Source: DATGFK01 sp040007395
GTDB lineage: Bacteria > Chloroflexota > Anaerolineae > Aggregatilineales > UBA2796
Assembly (NCBI GenBank): GCA_040007395.1
Contig: JBDTVG010000100.1
Span: forward strand, 1 to 15,240
Reading direction: 5' to 3'
Length of the DNA: 15,240 nt
Shown one piece after another: positions 7,548 through 13,611 of the stretch (its first letter is position 1; each line of letters starts with the position of its first letter). Under the pieces are notes generated by a model that was given only the letters and a program-made list of their open reading frames with translations, was not told the origin of the DNA and ran no database searches. The position numbers and the translations under genes are program-made.

Positions 7548-7561
7548 CAATCTGGTAGACT
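7533..7561 (+). promoter_or_regulatory. Candidate promoter for the two-TM hypothetical gene
   Basis: CTGGCA (7533-7538) and TAGACT (7556-7561) are 17 bases apart, with four of six matches each. A TGG immediately before the -10 gives an extended -10 element. The predicted leader is about 25 bases. Confidence 0.4.
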
Positions 7562-7592
7562 ATTCTCAATTCAATCTCAAAGAAGCGTGCTA

Positions 7593-8843
7593 ATGCCAAC
7601 GATTGCTGCTGCAAACAACCTCACTATTCAAGCTGAAAATACAATGTGGTCGCTGCTCAATGGCACGGGTGAAACCCCGGTTCCCATCGTGCAAGCTACC
7701 CCGCATGGACTCCAGTATCGTCCGTCTTTTGGCACAGCGCGTCGGCTCCCGTCCGATGGTCGGCTTTCGAGTGACCAAATCACCACCGTTGTCGTTGGGT
7801 GGGCTGTTGAAGATTCCAGTTGGCATCTGGGATTAATGCTAACCGCTGAACTAGCACAATCTCGTGGTGGACGCTGGTGTGGCCTTGCTCGGTGGAGCGC
7901 CGACGGCGATGAGAATGCCACGTTGGCAGGTGAACTGCTGGCGGATATGCTCGATAAACCTTTTCGGCGGGTTGCGCCGACTCCTAGCCCAACCGTTCAT
8001 GAGCCCCCAGTACAGATCTCACCCATATTGGCACAGTCGGCGCAATCAGATTCTCTGCAAGATACCGTTGTCTATTCCCCTTCGCCGCTAACCACAACTG
8101 CCGTCGCCCAACCCGGCGACCTGACCGAACCCATTGTAGTGCAAGAACCCATCGAACCGCCGCCCTTGATGCCGCTGCCCCTGACAATGGGCGAGTGGAC
8201 GATGAGCGAAGACGACGAAGATCTCCTCTGGGAACGTTCGCGTGGTTGGCGTAACAAGACCTTGCTTAATGCGGCTTTCTTTGCGGTGTTAACGCTTATT
8301 TTTGGTACGTTATCGGTTGGCGCACGCCTAAGCCTATATGCGCCCGTACAACCCGAATGGCTGCCCTATGTGGGTTTGGCGCTGACTGCGTTGATGATCA
8401 TCCTTTTTCTTGGACAAGTATCGCTGTTGTTGCGGGCGACCAGTGTTGTGATCGACAATCAGCAGCGGTTGGTACGGGTTGTACGCGGCTACCGTCCGGG
8501 GACTCGCAAGGTTCGGATGACTTTGGCGCAAGCCCCCTACGAGGGAATTGACTATGTGCTGGTTAGCCATGTGATGTCACGTCAGGAGTCAGGAACGGCA
8601 AGGGAGCCGGGACTGCCATCTTATGACCGTATCTGGCCTGAAGTCTGGATACACCTCTATTCGCCCCGGCGCGGTTTTATCAACGTATGCTATATCAGCC
8701 AGACTGAAGGACGAATGCTGTCAGGGCTATCGTTTAGTGTCCGCCGATCCCTCAATCTGGCGGAGATCGATACGCCTGCCCATCACGCCGCCGTCTATAT
8801 GGCAGAAAAGATCGGCATCCCGGCCTATGTCGAAACGCGCTAA
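7593..8843 (+). CDS. Hypothetical membrane protein with two transmembrane segments, 416 aa
   Basis: Not recognised. Residues 1-125 form a possible globular domain (TTVVVGWAVEDSSWHLGLML, RWCGLARW). Residues about 127-198 are a low-complexity Pro/Thr/Ser/Gln linker. Two hydrophobic helices lie at about 223-245 and 257-280, followed by a cytoplasmic-looking basic domain (281-416) beginning RATSVVIDNQQRLVRVVRGYRPGTRKVR. That last part resembles the bacterial-PH-like or DUF style in which a membrane hairpin is followed by a β-rich domain, but this is only an impression. The ATG at 7593 is preferred. A TTG at 7527 in the same frame would add 22 residues, but it lies inside the dyads and upstream of the candidate promoter, so it would not be transcribed from it. 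The ribosome site is weak (AAGAAG). It is followed by 141 bases before the next operon. Confidence 0.8.
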   Translation: MPTIAAANNLTIQAENTMWSLLNGTGETPVPIVQATPHGLQYRPSFGTARRLPSDGRLSSDQITTVVVGWAVEDSSWHLGLMLTAELAQSRGGRWCGLARWSADGDENATLAGELLADMLDKPFRRVAPTPSPTVHEPPVQISPILAQSAQSDSLQDTVVYSPSPLTTTAVAQPGDLTEPIVVQEPIEPPPLMPLPLTMGEWTMSEDDEDLLWERSRGWRNKTLLNAAFFAVLTLIFGTLSVGARLSLYAPVQPEWLPYVGLALTALMIILFLGQVSLLLRATSVVIDNQQRLVRVVRGYRPGTRKVRMTLAQAPYEGIDYVLVSHVMSRQESGTAREPGLPSYDRIWPEVWIHLYSPRRGFINVCYISQTEGRMLSGLSFSVRRSLNLAEIDTPAHHAAVYMAEKIGIPAYVETR

Positions 8844-8928
8844 TCTACCCGGCAAGTAAGCGTCGTTGACCCTGCCCTCACCTTTTGCGTACAGATGGTT
8901 GATCAGTTTTTTGGAATTAGTCCCTCGT

Positions 8929-8957
8929 TTGCATCACAGCCCCCAACGCGCTATAAA
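8929..8957 (+). promoter_or_regulatory. Candidate promoter of the duplicated-domain / GH-like / pncC operon
   Basis: TATAAA (8952-8957, five of six) is preceded at 17 bases by TTGCAT (8929-8934), which matches the first three consensus bases only. Transcription would begin near 8964, about 20 bases before the ATG at 8985. No terminator is seen after the preceding gene, so read-through is also possible. Confidence 0.42.
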
Positions 8958-8984
8958 CGCCATTGAGCAATTGATGGAGAGTCT

Positions 8985-9347
8985 ATGGCGCGTCCTGACT
9001 ATCACTTTTTATATATTGACAAAACGCTTGATGCAGAATGGTTGTTTATCGCTTCCCGACGCTATTGGGAACGCTTTCGCCCGATGGTTATAGATGATTT
9101 AGATCTCGTCGGCTACCTGCCGCCACAACGTACCGTCGCCATTACTACGTTGGCGCGGCGCGATATGGCAAAAATGATCGCAGATCTGATCAAGAAAACG
9201 TATCCCACCGCTCGCTACGATCCGCTAGTTTACGATTATGTTGAGGAAATGAAATTGACGTTAGATGGGCGTGCCGATCTTCAGCAGCGTTTCGGCTTGC
9301 CCGAAGACCTGCCCGAAACGTTGAAGAAAAAAAGGAAAAGTGGCTGA
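8985..9347 (+). CDS. 120-aa protein, free-standing paralogue of the C-terminal domain of the next gene
   Basis: No known family is recognised. Residues 4-104 align without any gap to residues 387-487 of the following protein, with 32 identities in 101 positions by my count. Shared landmarks are PDYHF (4-8), W19, YW..FRP (27-33), Y.PP (44-47), A.T.LA (52-57), IK (69-70), P74 and a final RFG (102-104). The alternation of hydrophobic strands and helices suggests a small α/β domain. A basic 16-residue tail (ending LKKKRKSG) is unique to this copy. GGAGA five bases before the ATG is a good ribosome site. Its stop overlaps the next start as TGATG, and an A7 tract lies 13 bases before that start. 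Cytoplasmic by lack of any signal. Confidence 0.85.
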   Translation: MARPDYHFLYIDKTLDAEWLFIASRRYWERFRPMVIDDLDLVGYLPPQRTVAITTLARRDMAKMIADLIKKTYPTARYDPLVYDYVEEMKLTLDGRADLQQRFGLPEDLPETLKKKRKSG

Positions 9348-10810
9348 TGCGTCTGAGCGATTATCAATGGTCGCATAACCCACGCGGGATGCACAACAGC
9401 GATTTCTCCAAAGGCATCGACACCAACCGCATGATCCAGATTAAGGCCGGGTGGGTCAAGATGGTTGCCATTGACCGCGAACATCTCACCGGAGTTCCGG
9501 TGCTGCTAGCGCATAATATCACGCCTATCGTGCGGGTCTACATTCCACGCCCCGGTGCAGCGGTACCGACTCCCGACCTGATCCGGGCATGGAAAGAATA
9601 TTACCGGGTGGGCGTGCGTTGGTTCGAGTTTTACAACGAGCCGAACTTCGAGATCGAATGGCCTGTTGGGTCGCCACCATCCTATACTGATACGGATAAC
9701 GTGATCGCGCCGCTGATGCAGCATTGGATGGACTGGGCGGAGATGATTATCGATATGGGTGCCTACCCAGCTTTCCCGGCGCTAGGTGAGCAAATTGGTT
9801 CGGCGGGCGATGTCACCTCGTGGCTGGATGCGATGCTGCTCTATTTGGCAGAAAACTACTACGAACGCTTTCGCAGCATTGCCGATAATGGCATGTGGTG
9901 TGCGACTCATCCCTACTACTACAATCACTTTTATCAGGAAGGCGGCGGGCCATTGACTCCGCGCCAACCCGGTGAAGAACGCGCCGATGAAGGTGGTTGG
10001 CATTTTGAATATCCCTTCGATCCAGTCAACCAATCGCAGCGTCCCGGTATCACGACCATCTCTGGTCCGCCAGACTACCCACGCGGCGATCCTATTGGAC
10101 TGACAGGCATGGGTCACGCCTTCATGAGCCGATTTAGCGACATCTTCGGTGGGGGCGCAGTCCCCGTGATTGGTACGGAGGGCGGCATGACTCCGCCACC
10201 TGAGCCAAGCGGCAAGATGAATCAAGCCGATACCCGCTACCCCGGCTTCAATTGGAGCAGCCATGCCGAGGCAACCCTAGCCGCCTTCAACTGGATCGCG
10301 GAGCAGGGGCCACCTTGGATGTTCGGATTGACACTCTGGATCGAAAATGAATACTTTGACGCACCGGGCAGTACACTCCCGGCAGTGCAGCGCATGGCAA
10401 CGTCAGAGCCTGTCTATAAGACGGTGCCGCCTATCGAAGCACTGGATGGGCCGGGGCCGGGTTACTATAAGTTTCTCAAAGGGCCGGGGCCGATTCATGG
10501 GACACCGGACTATCATTTTGTGATTATTGCGCCGGGCTTCAATACCAACTGGTTTTTTAGCGAAGCCAGTGACTATTGGGCAATGTTCCGCCCGACTCTG
10601 CTTTCCGCAACGGACTATATCGCCTATATCCCGCCCAAAAAGAGTCTAGCCTGTACTGTGCTGGCAACACCCGATCTGGTCGATTACATGACGCATCACA
10701 TTAAAGAGCGCTGGCCTAACGTCTATTTCGACCTGATTACCGCAACCGATGTGGGTACAATCGTGGATGTGCTACAAGAACGTACCAGCAGCGGAAGGCG
10801 ATTCGGATGA
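9347..10810 (+). CDS. Glycoside hydrolase-like protein (clan GH-A-type barrel) with C-terminal duplicated domain
   Basis: A 487-aa protein. Residues about 10-355 look like a (β/α)8 glycosidase. RWFEFYNEPNFEIEW contains N97-E98-P99, the usual acid/base motif. VIGTEGGMTPPPEP contains E278 at the place of the nucleophile strand. THPYYYNHF (188-196) and WMFGLTLWIENEYF (324-337) resemble the later barrel strands. No precise GH family is claimed. A linker with GPGP repeated twice (368-384) joins it to a domain (387-487) paralogous to the preceding 120-aa protein. There is no signal peptide, which is unusual for a polysaccharide hydrolase and suggests a cytoplasmic substrate or a non-classical role. 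Translation is coupled on both sides: TGATG with the 120-aa gene, ATGA with pncC. AGGA ten bases upstream could serve as ribosome site. Confidence 0.82.
   Translation: MRLSDYQWSHNPRGMHNSDFSKGIDTNRMIQIKAGWVKMVAIDREHLTGVPVLLAHNITPIVRVYIPRPGAAVPTPDLIRAWKEYYRVGVRWFEFYNEPNFEIEWPVGSPPSYTDTDNVIAPLMQHWMDWAEMIIDMGAYPAFPALGEQIGSAGDVTSWLDAMLLYLAENYYERFRSIADNGMWCATHPYYYNHFYQEGGGPLTPRQPGEERADEGGWHFEYPFDPVNQSQRPGITTISGPPDYPRGDPIGLTGMGHAFMSRFSDIFGGGAVPVIGTEGGMTPPPEPSGKMNQADTRYPGFNWSSHAEATLAAFNWIAEQGPPWMFGLTLWIENEYFDAPGSTLPAVQRMATSEPVYKTVPPIEALDGPGPGYYKFLKGPGPIHGTPDYHFVIIAPGFNTNWFFSEASDYWAMFRPTLLSATDYIAYIPPKKSLACTVLATPDLVDYMTHHIKERWPNVYFDLITATDVGTIVDVLQERTSSGRRFG
10448..10492 (+). repeat. 12-base direct repeat encoding the GPGP linker
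   Basis: GGGCCGGGGCCG occurs at 10448-10459 and again at 10481-10492. The two copies are in the same frame and encode the Gly-Pro-Gly-Pro units on either side of GYYKFLK, marking the junction between the barrel and the duplicated domain. Confidence 0.8.
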
Positions 10811-11325
10811 ACCTCAATCAAACTAAACCTTTAGAACTCATCGAAGTTCGGGTAGGGAAACTGCTTGCCGCCCGAAAATTAACCGTTGCTGCCGCCGAAT
10901 CGTGTACGGGCGGGCTGGTTTTGCACCGCTTAACCAATGTTGCAGGCAGTTCAGCCTATGTCATAGGCGGTTTTGTCACGTACTCCAACGAAGCAAAGAT
11001 CAAGTTTGCCCATGTTAGCGAAACCACATTAGCACAATACGGCGCAGTCAGCGAACAGACCGCTGCCGAGATGGCACGCGGCACACGCGCTGCCTTTGAA
11101 GCTGACCTCGCCGTGAGTATTACTGGAATTGCGGGACCGGGCGGCGGCACCGTGGCTAAACCTGTTGGCCTGACCTATATCGGACTCAGTACTGCAACGG
11201 GCGAACAGGTGAGTCGCTATTTTTGGGGCGGCAATCGCACACAGAATAAAACCTATTCGGCAGAAGCCGCCCTGCAACTGCTGTTCACCTATTTGACCGA
11301 AGGTGCTTTAGACCCCACGCCGTGA
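10807..11325 (+). CDS. pncC: Nicotinamide-nucleotide amidohydrolase PncC (CinA C-terminal domain)
   Basis: A 172-aa stand-alone CinA C-terminal domain. Such enzymes deamidate NMN to nicotinic acid mononucleotide in pyridine nucleotide recycling. Diagnostic motifs are AESCTGG (30-36, with S32 the expected catalytic serine), GGFVTYSNEAK (54-64), GAVSEQTAAEMA (79-90) and SITGIAGPGGGT (104-115). The N-terminal MoCF-like domain of full CinA is absent, as in many PncC proteins. Its ATG overlaps the stop of the GH-like gene (ATGA, 10807-10810). Its last 37 bases overlap the convergent GNAT gene. I see no terminator after it. No metabolic link to the upstream genes is evident. Confidence 0.95.
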   Translation: MNLNQTKPLELIEVRVGKLLAARKLTVAAAESCTGGLVLHRLTNVAGSSAYVIGGFVTYSNEAKIKFAHVSETTLAQYGAVSEQTAAEMARGTRAAFEADLAVSITGIAGPGGGTVAKPVGLTYIGLSTATGEQVSRYFWGGNRTQNKTYSAEAALQLLFTYLTEGALDPTP

Positions 11326-11813
11326 TTTTCGGCATCAGGCGGGATCATCTGCTTCATGACTAACAGGCGCATTTTGGTGCGGGACAGCGTGTTTATTATC
11401 GGGATGAGCCAGCTAATGAGGCGCTGTCGTTTGAACAGTTCGGTAGGCATTTCGGCAGGAGCCAACTCCCGGAAACCAAAGTGCGGATAGAAGCTCGCCA
11501 TTTTGCTTTCGCAAACCAAATATAACGGTTCGGGTGCTTGTGCTAGCAATGCCCAGATAATCTTGCTGGCGATCCCTTGATTCTGGTATGCTAGGATCGT
11601 CGCGATAGAGGCTAATTCCAATGTGCCATCCTTGAGCGGTTTGATCTGTCCTGTCGCGACAATCTGCCCATTTGCTTCGGCAAGCAGAAAATGCGCCCAG
11701 TCGAGATGCATTGGACTGATCCCTGCCTCACGGATAATGTGTTTAATAGAGTCTTGATCAGCGGCTATTGCAGGACGAATCGTGATTTCAGACTGTGATG
11801 ATAGGTTATTCAA
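11289..11813 (-). CDS. GNAT family N-acetyltransferase
   Basis: A 174-aa acyltransferase of the GNAT fold. Residues 10-52 hold strands β1-β2 (ITIRPAIAADQDSIKHIIREAG, FLLAEANGQIVATGQI). The acetyl-CoA motif is YQNQGIASKIIWALL (76-90) with Q77, Q79, G80 and A82. The β6-like ending is SKMASFYPHFGFREL (103-117), typical of the SFYxxxGF signature. Substrate unknown, although small GNATs of this type are often amino-acid or ribosomal N-acetyltransferases. The start is a TTG (11811-11813) with GAAAG about seven bases upstream. The first in-frame ATG is at residue 35 and would cut off β1. The last 12 residues or so overlap the end of pncC and are probably not part of the fold. It follows the J-domain gene by 26 bases and is likely co-transcribed with it. 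Confidence 0.87.
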   Translation of the reverse strand: MNNLSSQSEITIRPAIAADQDSIKHIIREAGISPMHLDWAHFLLAEANGQIVATGQIKPLKDGTLELASIATILAYQNQGIASKIIWALLAQAPEPLYLVCESKMASFYPHFGFRELAPAEMPTELFKRQRLISWLIPIINTLSRTKMRLLVMKQMIPPDAENHGVGSKAPSVK

Positions 11814-11839
11814 GCGTGTGCTTTCTTTTACAAAAATGG

Positions 11840-12622
11840 TTAGTGGGAGCCACGCAGCGCAGCGAGTTCAGTTTTAGCAGTCTCCAGATCAGCCTTGACT
11901 CTGATAGCGAGTTCGCGGAGCAAATCGCGTCCCTGACTGCGGGCGATACTGGCTTCGATCTTGAGCGACATTAACGGGCCTATCATCAAGCGTTGGTAAG
12001 CGATCCGTGTCCAAGCGATCTCCTCATCCAACTGGGTAGCGGTCTTTTGTAAGTCAAAGAAAGTCGGTTCACGCTGCACCGACGGATCGACAACAGGCGG
12101 CGCAATAGAGTGATCCTTTGGGCGCTTTGCCGCTTTTTGACCATCTAGCGCTTGGAGTTCATCGAAGTTCTTGGCTCGGTAAGCGGCATTAACCTGTGCC
12201 ATGATGATGGTCAGACGGGCTTTTTCGGCGGGGTCTGTCGTGGTATCGGGATGATATTTACGCGCCAATTGTCGATATAGACTGCGAAGTTCGGCTTCGT
12301 TCGCCGCACGCGGGGTCGGGGCGGAGATCATAGGGTTTTGCGGACGGCGGTACTTTGCGTCGAAACTTTCCTCGAACGACGAGAAGCCCGGCCCCCAGAT
12401 CGAACTTTGTTCAGGCCGCGAAACGGTTTGCAGCGCCTCGATCTGCTGACGGATTGCATCTAATTGGGCTTCCAGCGATCCAATTGTCCGCGCATATTGA
12501 CGGGCAAAGCTTTCGATCTCGCTCTGTAATTTTTGTAAGGATGCTCGTTCCTCAGCCAGCGCAACCCGTTTTAGCCCGATCTCGGCTTGTAACCGTTCGA
12601 TGCGTATCCTGTCGGGGTTCAT
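11840..12622 (-). CDS. J-domain protein with flanking coiled coils
   Basis: A 260-aa protein. Residues about 4-66 form a long coiled coil (IRIERLQAEIG..., SEIESFARQYARTIGSLEAQLDAIRQQIEAL). The J domain lies at about 107-158, with helix II RSLYRQLARKY, the invariant HPD at 124-126 and helix III ARLTIIMAQVNAAYRAKN. A charged linker (162-187) leads to a C-terminal helical region (187-258, DLQKTATQLDEEIAWTRIAYQRL ... IRVKADLETAKTELAAL). J domains stimulate DnaK ATPase. The Gly/Phe, zinc-finger and substrate-binding parts of true DnaJ are missing, so this is a class C J-protein with an unknown client. The ATG at 12622 is chosen because AGGAG lies nine bases upstream. An in-frame TTG at 12664 has no such support. 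It lies 59 bases after the uridine kinase gene in the same orientation. Confidence 0.9.
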   Translation of the reverse strand: MNPDRIRIERLQAEIGLKRVALAEERASLQKLQSEIESFARQYARTIGSLEAQLDAIRQQIEALQTVSRPEQSSIWGPGFSSFEESFDAKYRRPQNPMISAPTPRAANEAELRSLYRQLARKYHPDTTTDPAEKARLTIIMAQVNAAYRAKNFDELQALDGQKAAKRPKDHSIAPPVVDPSVQREPTFFDLQKTATQLDEEIAWTRIAYQRLMIGPLMSLKIEASIARSQGRDLLRELAIRVKADLETAKTELAALRGSH

Positions 12623-12681
12623 GCTGCGCGGCTCCTGAGTAGGTATCTTGTTGGGATTATACAAAATTCTCTAACAGGGAG

Positions 12682-13338
12682 CTAACTCGTTTGTTGACGG
12701 ACACGCATCATGTTGCGAATACGATCCGCTAGCATGTCTATCGCCACTTGATTGTAGCCCCCTTCGGGGATGATAAGATCGGCGTAGCGCTTGCTAGGTT
12801 CGACAAATTCTAGGTGCATGGGTCGTACTGTCGCTAAATACTGATGGATGATCGACTCGATGCTGCGACCCCGTTCATGAATATCGCGGTTAAGACGGCG
12901 GATAAAGCGGATGTCTGCATCAGCATCGACAAAGATTCGCACATCCAAAAGTTCACGTAGAGCAGGTTCCGCAAAGATCAGAATACCTTCGACCAACAGC
13001 ACAGGCTGCGGATCGATGCGTTGAAGTCGGTCAGTGCGTCGGTGGGTGCTGAAATCGTACACCGGAATATCGACAGGCTCACCGCGTTGAAGTTGGATAA
13101 TATGCTGGATCATGAGTGAGGTTTCGAGCGAGTCGGGGTGGTCAAAGTTAACGATCTCGCCGTCGGTGCGGGGGATGTCCGGCAGGTCTTTGTAGTACGC
13201 ATCGTGAGGCAGATAGGCGATATTACGTTGGCCTACTTTCTCAAGCAGGGCTGTGGAGACAGTGGTTTTGCCGGAGCCAGTACCGCCAGCTACCCCAATC
13301 GTTACAGGTCGCGCCGCAGAACTCGACTCAGAATCCAC
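12682..13338 (-). CDS. udk: Uridine kinase
   Basis: A 218-aa P-loop kinase that phosphorylates uridine (and cytidine) to the monophosphate in pyrimidine salvage. The Walker A motif GGTGSGKTT is at 18-26. HDAYYKDL (45-52) supplies the catalytic-region aspartate. FDHPDS (65-70) and PVYDFSTHRRTDR (92-104) are the nucleoside-binding blocks. VLLVEGILIF (113-122) is the Walker B-like strand. RRLNRDIHERGRS (147-159) forms the lid, followed by VRPMHLEFVEPSKRYADLIIP. The start is GTG (13336-13338), strongly supported by a perfect GGAGG seven bases upstream (13346-13350). The coding region begins only 27 bases after the U tract of the tRNA-Thr terminator, leaving little room for a separate promoter. 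Confidence 0.97.
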   Translation of the reverse strand: MDSESSSAARPVTIGVAGGTGSGKTTVSTALLEKVGQRNIAYLPHDAYYKDLPDIPRTDGEIVNFDHPDSLETSLMIQHIIQLQRGEPVDIPVYDFSTHRRTDRLQRIDPQPVLLVEGILIFAEPALRELLDVRIFVDADADIRFIRRLNRDIHERGRSIESIIHQYLATVRPMHLEFVEPSKRYADLIIPEGGYNQVAIDMLADRIRNMMRVRQQTS

Positions 13339-13365
13339 TGTTTAGCCTCCATAAGTGATCACACG

Positions 13366-13392
13366 AAAAAACCTACGGCGTATACCGTAGGT
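13366..13392 (-). terminator. Intrinsic terminator after tRNA-Thr
   Basis: On the minus strand ACCTACGG and CCGTAGGT pair perfectly (8 bp, 13385-13392 with 13371-13378) around a TATACG loop. The outer T of the 3' arm begins a run of six T (13366-13371). It is placed 13 bases after the tRNA and 27 bases before the udk start. Confidence 0.88.
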
Positions 13393-13402
13393 TCATACCT
13401 AC
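13371..13402 (-). promoter_or_regulatory. Attenuator-like alternative hairpins between tRNA-Thr and udk
   Basis: Three segments, read on the minus strand: GTAGGT (13397-13402), ACCTACGG (13385-13392) and CCGTAGGT (13371-13378). The middle segment pairs perfectly with the first (6 bp, ATGA loop) or with the third (8 bp, the terminator). The two hairpins exclude each other, which is the geometry of a transcription attenuator. Whether anything controls the choice is unknown. The first hairpin may simply help tRNA 3'-end processing. Confidence 0.45.
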
Positions 13403-13404
13403 TG

Positions 13405-13476
13405 AGCCACCTTTGGGACTTGAACCCAAAACCTCTCGCTTACGAAGCGAATGCTCTGCCATTGAGCTAAGGTGGC
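13405..13476 (-). tRNA. tRNA-Thr (anticodon CGU)
   Basis: Cloverleaf of 72 bases on the minus strand. The acceptor stem GCCACCT/AGGTGGC is perfect. The D arm is GCTC-AATGGCA-GAGC with the GG pair in the loop. The anticodon arm is TTCGC-TTCGTAA-GCGAG with CGT at positions 34-36, reading ACG. The variable loop is AGGTT. The T arm is TTGGG-TTCAAGT-CCCAA. The discriminator base is T and no CCA is encoded, so the end must be added enzymatically. It has its own strong promoter upstream and an intrinsic terminator downstream. Confidence 0.96.
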
Positions 13477-13499
13477 GTTTACCTTTGATCGACTATCGC

Positions 13500-13528
13500 A
13501 TGATAGCATCAGCCCGCCTCTCAGTCAA
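13500..13528 (-). promoter_or_regulatory. Sigma70-like promoter of tRNA-Thr
   Basis: On the minus strand TTGACT (13523-13528, five of six) and TATCAT (13500-13505) are separated by exactly 17 bases. The GC-rich spacer is followed by a leader of about 16 bases before the tRNA. Confidence 0.8.
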
Positions 13529-13547
13529 GGGTAGAGCGTCAATAACA

Positions 13548-13577
13548 GCCCGTTTATGGGCGAGTCACCGAGACTCG
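13548..13577. other. Two short adjacent hairpins between a hypothetical gene and the tRNA promoter
   Basis: GCCC-GTTTAT-GGGC (13548-13561) is followed at once by CGAGTC-ACCGA-GACTCG (13561-13577). They lie just after the stop of the minus-strand gene ending at 13612. Neither is followed by a U tract on either strand, so they may be a factor-dependent end or have no role. Confidence 0.3.
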
Positions 13578-13611
13578 TAAAACGACAAAATGTTGCATCA
13601 ATGTTTGTTGC

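Larger units (their letters stand above)
7259..7592. other. Divergent intergenic region, 334 bp, no gene seen
   Basis: No convincing coding frame is present on either strand. The region holds a good minus-strand promoter for the HIT operon, a possible plus-strand promoter, the HIT leader, and several inverted repeats listed separately. An A8 run (7447-7454) lies beside one of the inverted repeats. Confidence 0.7.

Noticed and set aside
9782..10264. Minus-strand 160-codon open frame inside the GH-like gene
   Set aside because: It is antisense to the barrel region with its catalytic motifs, and its composition is that of a shadow frame.
13138..13470. Plus-strand 110-codon open frame
   Set aside because: It runs antisense through the udk start, the terminator and almost the whole tRNA-Thr, and has no ribosome site or sensible protein pattern.
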